From positions 3,472,001 through 3,536,000 of the forward strand of contig NZ_CP038437.2 in NCBI RefSeq assembly GCF_008329985.2: a stretch of 64,000 bases of DNA. Reading direction: 5' to 3'. The number at the start of each line of letters is the position of its first letter. Within the stretch, counting starts at the first letter, position 1. The notes under the pieces were generated by a model, which ran no database searches, was not told the DNA's origin, and worked only from the letters and a program-made list of their open reading frames with translations. Source of the stretch: Halomonas binhaiensis (GTDB lineage Bacteria > Pseudomonadota > Gammaproteobacteria > Pseudomonadales > Halomonadaceae). A program made the translations under genes and the position numbers. Shown here in pieces: positions 1-7,602 of this stretch.

Positions 1-1
1 T

Positions 2-1177
2 CCCATCCTGGCATCTGACTTCTGGGGGGCCAGCTATGGCTGGGATCTGACGGCCCTGCCGATGTTCATCTGGATGGGGGAAATCCTGTTCCGCTCCGGG
101 CTCGGCAACAACATGTTCCAGGCACTGGCCCCCTGGCTGGGGCGCATTCCTGGACGCCTGTTGCATTCCAACATCATCGGCAGTGGCCTGTTTGCTGCCG
201 TTTGCGGCTCATCTGCCGCGACCTGTGCCACCGTAGGCAAGATGACGCTGCCGGAACTGAAGCAGCGCGGCTATGATGAACGGCTCGCCATCGGCACCCT
301 GGCCAGTGCCTCGACCCTGGGCCTGCTGATCCCGCCTTCGATCATGATGATCGTCTATGGCGTAGTGACCGAACAGTCAATCTCACGCCTGTTCATTGCG
401 GGGATCGGTCCGGGCCTGCTGCTGCTTGGCCTGTTCATGGCCTACGTCATTGGCTGGGCACTGCTGGTCGGCAACAAGCAAGGCAAGGTTGGCGAAGCGG
501 TAGCGCCGATGCCACTGGCTCGGAAACTGCGCATCAGTCTGCAACTCCTGCCATTGCTGGCCCTGATCGGCGGTATCCTGGGCAGTATCTACGGAGGCAT
601 CGCCTCTCCCACCGAGGCCGCTGCCTGCGGTGTGGTGCTGTCGATGTTGATCGCCCGGGCCAATGGCCACTTCAACGCGATCATTTTCAAGGACGCCCTG
701 TTCGCTGCGGTGCGCACTTCGTGCATGATCGCCTTCATCATCGCCGGCGCCTCTTTTCTTTCCTCTGCCATGAGCTTCACCCACCTACCGATGAATCTGG
801 CTCAGCAAATCGGCGACCTTGGCCTGTCCCCGGCCATGCTGCTGGTGGTGCTGACACTGTTCCTGCTGGTTCTGGGCTGCTTTCTCGACGGAATTTCCCT
901 GATCCTGCTGGTGACCTCGATCATCATGCCCGTGATTGAAACGGCCGGCTTCGACCTGATCTGGTTCGGCATCTATCTGGTGATCGTGGTCGAGATGTCT
1001 CAGATCACGCCTCCTGTAGGCTTCAACCTGTTCGTGATCCAGGGACTGACGGGAAAGGACATCATGGCCATCACCCGAGCAACAGTGCCATTCTTCGCCC
1101 TGATGATCGTCGCCATCATATTGATGAGCGTATTCCCCGGCATCGCCACCTACCTGCCCCAGGCAATGAGAGGCTGA
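2..1177 (+). CDS. TRAP transporter large permease, DctM family (5' partial)
   Basis: This is the inner-membrane transport subunit of a tripartite ATP-independent periplasmic (TRAP) transporter, which imports organic acids or related solutes with sodium. The frame is open from the first bases of the window, so the start lies outside; 391 residues remain of a family norm near 430. Family hallmarks are visible: GSGLFAAVCGSSAATCATVG, the LGLLIPPSIMMIVYG segment, the ASPTEAAACG motif and the C-terminal SQITPPVGFNLFV. Its binding protein and small permease should lie to the left, outside the window. The substrate cannot be told from this subunit. It runs convergent to sodA. Confidence 0.93.
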   Translation, partial: PILASDFWGASYGWDLTALPMFIWMGEILFRSGLGNNMFQALAPWLGRIPGRLLHSNIIGSGLFAAVCGSSAATCATVGKMTLPELKQRGYDERLAIGTLASASTLGLLIPPSIMMIVYGVVTEQSISRLFIAGIGPGLLLLGLFMAYVIGWALLVGNKQGKVGEAVAPMPLARKLRISLQLLPLLALIGGILGSIYGGIASPTEAAACGVVLSMLIARANGHFNAIIFKDALFAAVRTSCMIAFIIAGASFLSSAMSFTHLPMNLAQQIGDLGLSPAMLLVVLTLFLLVLGCFLDGISLILLVTSIIMPVIETAGFDLIWFGIYLVIVVEMSQITPPVGFNLFVIQGLTGKDIMAITRATVPFFALMIVAIILMSVFPGIATYLPQAMRG

Positions 1178-1211
1178 GGTGCCCCAATACTCGCTTCCGT
1201 ATTGCAAAAGA

Positions 1212-1253
1212 ATAGCGTCAAGAAAATAGTGTCAAAAGCATAGCGTCAAAAAC
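1212..1253. repeat. Tandem repeat, 14-bp unit, 3 copies
   Basis: Units start at 1212, 1226 and 1240, each beginning ATAG(C/T)GTCA. They lie between the TRAP gene and sodA, next to the sodA terminator. Confidence 0.85.
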
Positions 1254-1281
1254 ACCGCGGCCCCCGAAATGGGGGCCGCGG
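1245..1281 (-). terminator. Rho-independent terminator of sodA
   Basis: A perfect 11-bp inverted repeat, CCGCGGCCCCC with a GAAAT loop and GGGGGCCGCGG, spans 1255-1281. Read on the minus strand it is followed by TGTTTTTGAC, a U tract placed to end sodA transcription. Confidence 0.8.
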
Positions 1282-1368
1282 TACGGATGAGGACTCCACG
1301 CAGGAGCCCCTTTCCGGGGCACCGACACTCACACGAATGCGAGCGTCAGCTCAAGCGGTCGGCAATGC

Positions 1369-1980
<612 letters not shown>

Positions 1981-2140
1981 GGTGATACCTCCTTCCATGT
2001 CAGAATTATTGGGTTGGGGGTTCATACTATAGGGAAGACGAAGTCTTCTCGCTACGCAGGTTCTACATAAAATCCTGAGGGTCCGGCACTTGCCGGTCAT
2101 CGCTCAAGTAACGAACGGTGACGGAATTGACAATCTGCAG

Positions 2141-2159
2141 AAAATTGATAACCATTCCC
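2141..2159. promoter_or_regulatory. Candidate Fur box upstream of fhuC
   Basis: The site matches 13 of 19 positions of the GATAATGATAATCATTATC consensus (core GATAACCATT). It lies 48 bp before fhuC and in the divergent region shared with sodA. Confidence 0.5.
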
Positions 2160-2206
2160 ATCTATTTTCCGCGACGTTCCAATACTCTTTCTTCAAGGAA
2201 GGTGCA

Positions 2207-2974
2207 ATGTTCGACCTTCAGGCCGCCACCTTCGAGGTGCAGGGTAGAACCCTCCTGCACCCTACCAGTTTGCAGTTCGAGACAGGGCGCGTCCATGGCC
2301 TGATCGGACATAATGGCTCCGGTAAATCGACACTGCTCAAGCTGCTGGCCCAGCAACAACCGGCCAGCGCAGGAGATATCCACTTCGAAGGCAAGCCATT
2401 GAACGCCTGGGGCCGCCGTGCCTTCGCCCGAGAAGTCGCCTACTTGCCGCAACACCTCCCCAGTGCCGAAAGCCTGACCTGCCGTGAGCTGATTGCCTTT
2501 GGCCGTTACCCGTGGAAGGGCCTGCTTGGTCGCTCGCGCAAGGACGATATCGAGCACGTCGACAGGGCCATGGCCTTGACCCACACCGAAAGCTTCGCCG
2601 ATCGCATGGTGGACACGCTCTCCGGTGGCGAACGCACCCGGGTCTGGCTGGCCATGCTGCTGGCCCAGGGCAGCCGCCTGTTGTTGCTCGACGAGCCCCT
2701 GGCCGCTCTGGATATCGCCCATCAGGTCGAGGTCATGTCGCTGGTCAGGAAACTGTCGCGAGAACTCGGATTGGGCGTCATTATCGTGCTCCACGACATC
2801 AACATGGCCTCGCGCTACTGCGACCGCCTGGTGGCGCTGCACACGGGGCGAGTCATCGCCGAAGGCAGCCCGACCACCTTGATGCGCAGCGACCTGTTGG
2901 AAGATATCTATGGCATTCCCATGCAGGTCATGCCGCACCCCTCCGGGGAACATAGCGTTGCCCTCGTTCATTAA
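2207..2974 (+). CDS. fhuC: Ferric hydroxamate ABC transporter ATPase
   Basis: This ATPase powers uptake of hydroxamate siderophores through FhuB. The 255 residues show Walker A GHNGSGKS at 34-41, signature LSGGE at 138-142, Walker B LLLLDEP at 158-164 and the H-loop VLHDINMASRYCD. Segments such as GRTLLHP, AFAREVAYLPQ, GRYPW and LEDIYGIPM are close to E. coli FhuC, which makes the subfamily call firm. The ATG at 2207 is preceded by AAGGAAGG; the frame is open further upstream but shows no similarity there. It is first in a fhuC-fhuD-fhuB operon behind a candidate Fur box. Confidence 0.95.
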   Translation: MFDLQAATFEVQGRTLLHPTSLQFETGRVHGLIGHNGSGKSTLLKLLAQQQPASAGDIHFEGKPLNAWGRRAFAREVAYLPQHLPSAESLTCRELIAFGRYPWKGLLGRSRKDDIEHVDRAMALTHTESFADRMVDTLSGGERTRVWLAMLLAQGSRLLLLDEPLAALDIAHQVEVMSLVRKLSRELGLGVIIVLHDINMASRYCDRLVALHTGRVIAEGSPTTLMRSDLLEDIYGIPMQVMPHPSGEHSVALVH

Positions 2975-3035
2975 AGGCGGCTCATTGGCCGGATCATTGG
3001 ATCAGCCGATTGAGTGAGATCACTGAAACCGCCTT

Positions 3036-3959
3036 GTGCATTGGTTGGAATATCTTGTGCTCCCTATATCGCATCAACAGCTGTCGCGTACCGGGCGCCT
3101 GGTGACACTGGCCTGTCTGGCAATCAGCCTCGCCAGCACCAGTGTCTTCGCCTCGCCACGCATTGCCAGTCTCGACTGGACACTGGCCGAAACCCTGATT
3201 GCCCTGGAGGCTCCTCCGGTCGCTCTAGCACAAGTCACCGACTACACCAGTTGGGTTGGGGAGAATGTACCGACGGAGGTCACCGATATAGGGCTGCGCA
3301 GCCAGCCCAACATGGAGCTGCTGGCGGAATTGGCCCCCGAGGCGATCGTCCTTACCCCTATGTTCGCCAATCTGGTTCCCAAGTTGCAGGCCATTGCGCC
3401 AGTGGTCACCTATGAGTTCTATCGTCCTGACAAGCCACTGTGGCCCCAACTGGAAAGCATGACTCGCCGGCTTGGCGAACAGAGTGGACAGCGAGAACAG
3501 GCCGAAGCCCTGATCCGGAACAGCGAAGCGGATATCGAGGCACTCAAGGGACGGCTCAATGCCAGCCAGCAGCCACTGCTCGTGGTGCAGTTCATGGATG
3601 CTCGTCACGTCCGTATCTTCGGCAATGGTTCATTGTATGACGCCGTCATGCAGCGACTGGGACTGACCAACGCCTGGCCAGAGAAGCCCAATGCATGGGG
3701 CTTCAACCTGGTCGGTATCGAACAATTGGCCAAGTTCCATGATGCGCGCCTGGTCATCGTGGAGCCTCGACCAGCCGGCGTAGAGGAAGAACTTGAGCGC
3801 AGTGGCCTGTGGCATCAGTTGGGTAGCGTCCAGCGTGGCGACACCCTGATACTTCCTCCTGTGTGGAGTTTCGGTGGCCTGCCCTCTGCCAGGCGGTTTG
3901 CCCATGTACTGGTCGATGCCATGACAGCCACCACGGAGACGGCTCATGACGATGCCTGA
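3036..3959 (+). CDS. fhuD: Ferric hydroxamate periplasmic binding protein
   Basis: This protein binds hydroxamate siderophores in the periplasm and delivers them to FhuB. It matches the FhuD pattern: RIASLDWTLAETLIAL, a VTDYTSWVGE segment, DIGLRSQPNMELL, and a late NAWGFNLVGIEQLA and PPVWSFGGLPSA. A hydrophobic stretch (RLVTLACLAISLASTSVFA) near residues 22-40 is a plausible signal peptide. The start is uncertain: GTG at 3036 is the longest option and GTG at 3057 also fits, and neither has a strong ribosome site. Its 3' end overlaps fhuB by 14 bp, showing translational coupling. Confidence 0.88.
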   Translation: MHWLEYLVLPISHQQLSRTGRLVTLACLAISLASTSVFASPRIASLDWTLAETLIALEAPPVALAQVTDYTSWVGENVPTEVTDIGLRSQPNMELLAELAPEAIVLTPMFANLVPKLQAIAPVVTYEFYRPDKPLWPQLESMTRRLGEQSGQREQAEALIRNSEADIEALKGRLNASQQPLLVVQFMDARHVRIFGNGSLYDAVMQRLGLTNAWPEKPNAWGFNLVGIEQLAKFHDARLVIVEPRPAGVEEELERSGLWHQLGSVQRGDTLILPPVWSFGGLPSARRFAHVLVDAMTATTETAHDDA

Positions 3960-5961
3960 TCGACTGGCGCCCTCCGCGTCTCCTCGTCTTGCCTCTCCTT
4001 CCCGGGCCACCCTGCTGCTGTTGATCGTATGCATTGGCAGTGCCTTGCTGTCCCTGGCACCATTGGGTGGTGTCAGCGCGGCACTCTCCGAGCTGTTTTC
4101 GCTGAGTTCCAGTGAGCCCGAATCGCTGGTGCTGCATTTCAGCTGGTGGCCTCGCCTGAGCATGTCACTGCTGGCCGGAGGCGCTCTGGCCCTGGCGGGT
4201 GTGCTGATGCAACAGGTACTGCGCAACCCGCTGGCAGCCCCCACCACGTTGGGTGTGGCCAGCGGCGCCAACCTGGCGCTGATGGTCGCGACACTGTTCG
4301 CCCCGGGGCTACTGGTGCTGGGTCGTGAGTGGGTAGCCCTGGCCGGAGGAGCCGCTGCCATGGCACTGGTCTTCGCCTTGGCTTGGCGACGAGGCCTGTC
4401 GCCCGGCGTTGTGGTACTCGGTGGACTGGTGGTCAACCTCTATTTCGGCGCCTTGAGTGTTGTGCTGCTGCTATTCAATCAAGAGAGCCTCAGTGGACTG
4501 ATGGTGTGGGGTGCCGGTTCCCTGGCCCAGAACGGCTGGGGAGAAGTCTGGTATCTGTTACCCCGCGTCGTCATCGCTGGCCTGGCTGCCGTTTGGCTGA
4601 TGCGGCCACTGGCATTGCTCGAACTCGATGACGCCAGCGCCAGAAGCCTGGGCGTTTCACTCAAGTGGCTACGTCTGGGCGGACTGGGTCTGGCGATCTT
4701 CATTACTGGTTGTGCTGTCGCCAGTGTCGGCATCATTGGTTTCATTGGTCTGGCGGCCCCTAATATCGTGCGTCTGGCCGGAGCCCGCCGGCTCGGTCAG
4801 CGCCTTTTGTGGTCCACCCTTCTTGGTGCCTTGCTGCTGGCCACCACCGACCTGTTGCTGCAAGGCCTGTCGGGGCAATTACCGACTTTGATTCCCACCG
4901 GTGCCACCACGGCAGCCTTGGGCGCCCCCCTGCTGTTGTGGTTGATCCCACGCATTCGCTTGGCAGCACAACGCCCCCCCACGGCAACCCAGTCACTGGG
5001 GCACCGCTATCCGTTGCCCTGGCGACGTATTGGCGGTTTTGCCGTATTGCTCGGCGTGGTCGCTGTGATCAGCCTGGTAATCGGCCGCAGCAGTGATGCC
5101 ATGGGCCAGTATCACTGGCAACTGACCCTATCTCCCGAAGTGCTGGAATGGCGCTGGCCACGCATGCTGGCTGCTGCCGGAGCAGGCGTGCTGCTAGCCA
5201 TCGCAGGAACCCTGATCCAGCGAATCACTGCCAATCCCATGGCCAGTCCTGAACTACTCGGTATCAGTGGCGGCGCAGCCATTGGCCTGATCGTCACCGT
5301 TTTCCTGGTGCCAGGACCCAGCAACCTTGTACTGATCGCAGCCGGCACCCTGGGCGCCTTGGCTACTCTGTTGCTACTGGTGGTACTTAATGCACGCAGT
5401 GGTTTCCAGCCAGAACGCCTATTGCTGTGCGGGGTTGCGATCACTGCCCTGTTCGATGCGGTGCGTTCGATCATCCTGGCGGGAGGCGACCCACGCGGCC
5501 AGCAGGTCATTGCCTGGCTGTCGGGTTCCACCTACTACATCGAGCCGGGCTCTGCCTTGATCGTCGTGACCGCTGCCATCATCTTCGCACTGGCCGTCAT
5601 TCCGCTATCACGCTGGCTCGATATCATGCCTTTGGGAGCGGCGACATCCCGGGCGCTTGGCATTCAGGTGGAAAAAGCGCGCCTGGGCCTGTTAATCCTG
5701 GTCGCCATACTCACCGCCTGCGCCACACTGGTAGTGGGTCCACTCTCCTTCGTCGGCCTGCTGGCTCCGCATATGGCACGCATGCTGGGCCTGGCCCGGG
5801 CCCGCTTCCACCTGATCGGAGCCGGCCTGGTCGGTGCTGTGCTGATGGTGCTGGCCGACTGGCTTGGACGCCAGTTGATGTTCCCCCAGGAAATTCCTGC
5901 AGGCCTGATCGCATCCTTGATTGGTGGTGGCTATTTCATGTGGGGGCTGAGAAAGCTTTAG
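3946..5961 (+). CDS. fhuB: Ferric hydroxamate permease, fused two-domain FhuB
   Basis: This inner-membrane channel passes iron-hydroxamates to the cytoplasm. At 671 residues it is two FecCD-type permeases in one chain, as in E. coli FhuB (about 660). Each half carries the FecCD motifs: LMQQVLRNPLAAPTTLGVASGA and later LIQRITANPMASPELLGISGGA, followed by GFIGLAAPNIVR in the first half and SFVGLLAPHMAR in the second. Roughly 18 to 20 membrane segments are expected. It starts inside the end of fhuD and closes the operon, with a terminator about 50 bp downstream. The outer-membrane receptor is not in this operon; the candidate lies at 7590-9698 on the other strand. Confidence 0.95.
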   Translation: MTMPDRLAPSASPRLASPSRATLLLLIVCIGSALLSLAPLGGVSAALSELFSLSSSEPESLVLHFSWWPRLSMSLLAGGALALAGVLMQQVLRNPLAAPTTLGVASGANLALMVATLFAPGLLVLGREWVALAGGAAAMALVFALAWRRGLSPGVVVLGGLVVNLYFGALSVVLLLFNQESLSGLMVWGAGSLAQNGWGEVWYLLPRVVIAGLAAVWLMRPLALLELDDASARSLGVSLKWLRLGGLGLAIFITGCAVASVGIIGFIGLAAPNIVRLAGARRLGQRLLWSTLLGALLLATTDLLLQGLSGQLPTLIPTGATTAALGAPLLLWLIPRIRLAAQRPPTATQSLGHRYPLPWRRIGGFAVLLGVVAVISLVIGRSSDAMGQYHWQLTLSPEVLEWRWPRMLAAAGAGVLLAIAGTLIQRITANPMASPELLGISGGAAIGLIVTVFLVPGPSNLVLIAAGTLGALATLLLLVVLNARSGFQPERLLLCGVAITALFDAVRSIILAGGDPRGQQVIAWLSGSTYYIEPGSALIVVTAAIIFALAVIPLSRWLDIMPLGAATSRALGIQVEKARLGLLILVAILTACATLVVGPLSFVGLLAPHMARMLGLARARFHLIGAGLVGAVLMVLADWLGRQLMFPQEIPAGLIASLIGGGYFMWGLRKL

Positions 5962-6010
5962 CAATCCGCCTAGGCTCCACACGTCCAGATCACTGTAGAT
6001 CCAACTGAGC

Positions 6011-6050
6011 AGCGGGGCTTGCCTTCAACAGAAGACAGCCCCGCTTTTTC
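6011..6050 (+). terminator. Terminator of the fhuCDB operon
   Basis: AGCGGGGCT (6011-6019) pairs with AGCCCCGCT (6037-6045) and is followed by TTTT. Confidence 0.85.
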
Positions 6051-6127
6051 ATAGCTGGCGAATTCATTGCTGGCGAAAGGGTCTCTCTGTAAGGCTTTGC
6101 CTCTCAATGACGACAGACTTTTCTGTC

Positions 6128-6187
6128 CCCGATGCAATCTACCCTCGATACAACCTGTCCTCGATACAACCTGCCCCCGATAACTGG
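6128..6187. repeat. Tandem repeat, 16-bp unit, 3 to 4 copies
   Basis: Copies start at 6128, 6144, 6160 and 6176 (partial). The middle two read CTCGATACAACCTG(T/C)C. The array ends at the ribosome site of the msrA-like gene. Confidence 0.85.
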
Positions 6188-6200
6188 AAGGTGACGAGCC

Positions 6201-6800
6201 ATGATCTCAGATGCTTACCATGATGAAGCTTCAGCCGTAGCGTTATCTCGGGTCGCCTTTGGCGGCAACTGCTATTGGTGTACGGAAGCGGTGTTTCAGT
6301 CATTGCTTGGCGTGGAGAAAGTCGAACAAGGCTTCGTGGCCGCACAAGGCGGCAGTGATCATGATGTAGATAGCGATCATGATGGAGAAGCAGAAGCGTT
6401 TTCCGAAGCGGTCATTGTCCACTTCGACCCCATGGCGATTTCTCTCGCCACCCTGGTCGAGATCCACCTGCATACCCACCACTGCACCGCCCAGCACAGC
6501 ATGCGCCAGCAATTTCGCTCTGCCGTGTATGTCTTTGATGAACAGCAAGATATTGAAGCCAGGTACATATTGAATGAGCTGCAGGCAGACTTCAGTGCGC
6601 CTCTCATTACCCAGGTACTGCCGTTTGCCAGCTTTCGCCCATCCAAGGAGCGATGCCAGAACTATTTCTACAGCAACCCTCAGCGTCCTTTCTGTGAGCG
6701 CTGGATCACGCCCAAACTGCGTATTCTCCTGGACAGGTTCAGCCAACAGGCAGACCAGCAGCGGCTAGCCAATGCCGGGCTGGAGATCGACAAGGACTGA
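6201..6800 (+). CDS. msrA: Peptide methionine sulfoxide reductase, MsrA family
   Basis: Expected to reduce methionine-S-sulfoxide in proteins after oxidative damage. The 199 residues carry the MsrA core: FGGNCYWCTEAVFQSLLGVEKVEQGF, then EAVIVHFDPMAISLATLVE and QQFRSAVYVFDE. The catalytic motif, normally GCFWC, here reads NCYWC; both cysteines are present. The loop normally rich in glycine and cysteine is replaced by an acidic HDVDSDHDGE stretch, so the protein is a divergent member. The ATG at 6201 has GGAAGGTGA upstream. It stands alone between the fhu terminator and the stress-protein gene. Confidence 0.85.
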   Translation: MISDAYHDEASAVALSRVAFGGNCYWCTEAVFQSLLGVEKVEQGFVAAQGGSDHDVDSDHDGEAEAFSEAVIVHFDPMAISLATLVEIHLHTHHCTAQHSMRQQFRSAVYVFDEQQDIEARYILNELQADFSAPLITQVLPFASFRPSKERCQNYFYSNPQRPFCERWITPKLRILLDRFSQQADQQRLANAGLEIDKD

Positions 6801-6920
6801 TCCTGTCTTCAAGGCGTGTCGTCGGGGATTTACTGAAAGAACTTGTCCCAGATCACTTTTGTGCCCAAACAGGCCAACTAGACTCAAAGAACATTGACTG
6901 ACAAGAGAGGCACCCAAGTC

Positions 6921-7361
6921 ATGTTCAAATCCATTCTCGTTCCTCTAGATGGCTCTGAATATTCACGCCTGGCTCTCAACGTGGCCTGCAAGCTTGTCTC
7001 GCCGGAGGGTGGCCAGATCGTTCTCTTGCATATCCCCGAACCCCTGCCCAACGAACCCCTGTTGATCTGGGGATTGATTGCCGTTCCCATGGGAGCCACG
7101 CAAGAGCAACGCGATCAGGCCGGCCAGAAACTGCTGGATCGTGCCATCGATGCCGCTCGAGCAGAGGGAGTTGAAACCATCACACCAATGCTCGTACACG
7201 GAGATCCCCGCCTGGTCATTCTGTCGGCAGCCAAGGAAAAAGGCGTCGAGGCCATCGTGATGGGTAGCCGTGGGCTCAGTGATATCAAGGGCTTGATGGT
7301 CGGCAGTATTGCCCATAAAGTCAGCCACTCTGCTGAGTGTCACGTCATTACCGTGCATTAG
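6921..7361 (+). CDS. Universal stress protein, UspA family, ATP-binding type
   Basis: A 146-residue single-domain universal stress protein, probably cytoplasmic and dimeric. The N-terminal FKSILVPLDGSEYSRLAL and the C-terminal MGSRGLSDIKGLMVGSIAHKV give the complete G-2X-G-9X-G-S nucleotide-binding motif, placing it with the ATP-binding Usp proteins. The ATG at 6921 is preferred over an in-frame TTG at 6894 because similarity begins there and GAGAGG lies about 10 bp upstream. Such proteins often sit beside solute transporters in Halomonas, but here the neighbours are iron and redox genes. Precise role unknown. Confidence 0.9.
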   Translation: MFKSILVPLDGSEYSRLALNVACKLVSPEGGQIVLLHIPEPLPNEPLLIWGLIAVPMGATQEQRDQAGQKLLDRAIDAARAEGVETITPMLVHGDPRLVILSAAKEKGVEAIVMGSRGLSDIKGLMVGSIAHKVSHSAECHVITVH

Positions 7362-7433
7362 TGATTAGCGTACCTTCATGACATACCCCTCCCTATGGCA
7401 GTCGGGGTGATGATGTTCGAGAAAAGCTCGAAA

Positions 7434-7475
7434 CAGAAAAAAGCCCGGTCCTGAGGGTATCAGGGCCAGGCTTTC
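7434..7475. terminator. Terminator between the usp and TonB-receptor genes
   Basis: AAGCCCGGTCCTGA (7441-7454) pairs with TCAGGGCCAGGCTT (7460-7473) with one mismatch and one wobble. On the minus strand it ends in six T, serving the receptor gene; the converging usp gene could use it too. Confidence 0.75.
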
Positions 7476-7524
7476 TCGGCAGATCGGAAAATTCGCTCTG
7501 GGAAATTTCCCCTTTGCAGTCCTC

Positions 7525-7556
7525 TTTAAAGGTCATGCCATTTAAACGTCATGCCT
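7525..7556. repeat. Tandem repeat, 16-bp unit, 2 copies
   Basis: TTTAAAGGTCATGCCA at 7525 and TTTAAACGTCATGCCT at 7541. It abuts the next array. Confidence 0.8.
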
Positions 7557-7602
7557 TCTAGAAGTTGTACTTTTTAAAAGTTGTACTTTTTAAAAATTGT
7601 AC
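7555..7602. repeat. Tandem repeat, 16-bp unit, 3 copies, spanning the receptor stop codon
   Basis: Copies at 7555, 7571 and 7587; the last two, TTTTTAAAA(G/A)TTGTAC, differ at one base. The copy at 7587 contains the final Tyr-Asn-Phe-stop codons of the receptor gene, so the 3' end of the gene has been copied twice beyond its stop. Confidence 0.88.

Noticed and set aside
2162..2971. 269-codon minus-strand frame opposite fhuC
   Set aside because: FhuC is unmistakable on the plus strand; the opposite frame is a by-product of GC-rich codon use.
7525..7602. CRISPR array
   Set aside because: The repeats are directly adjacent with no spacers, the unit is 16 bp and no cas genes are present. The same applies to the other tandem arrays.
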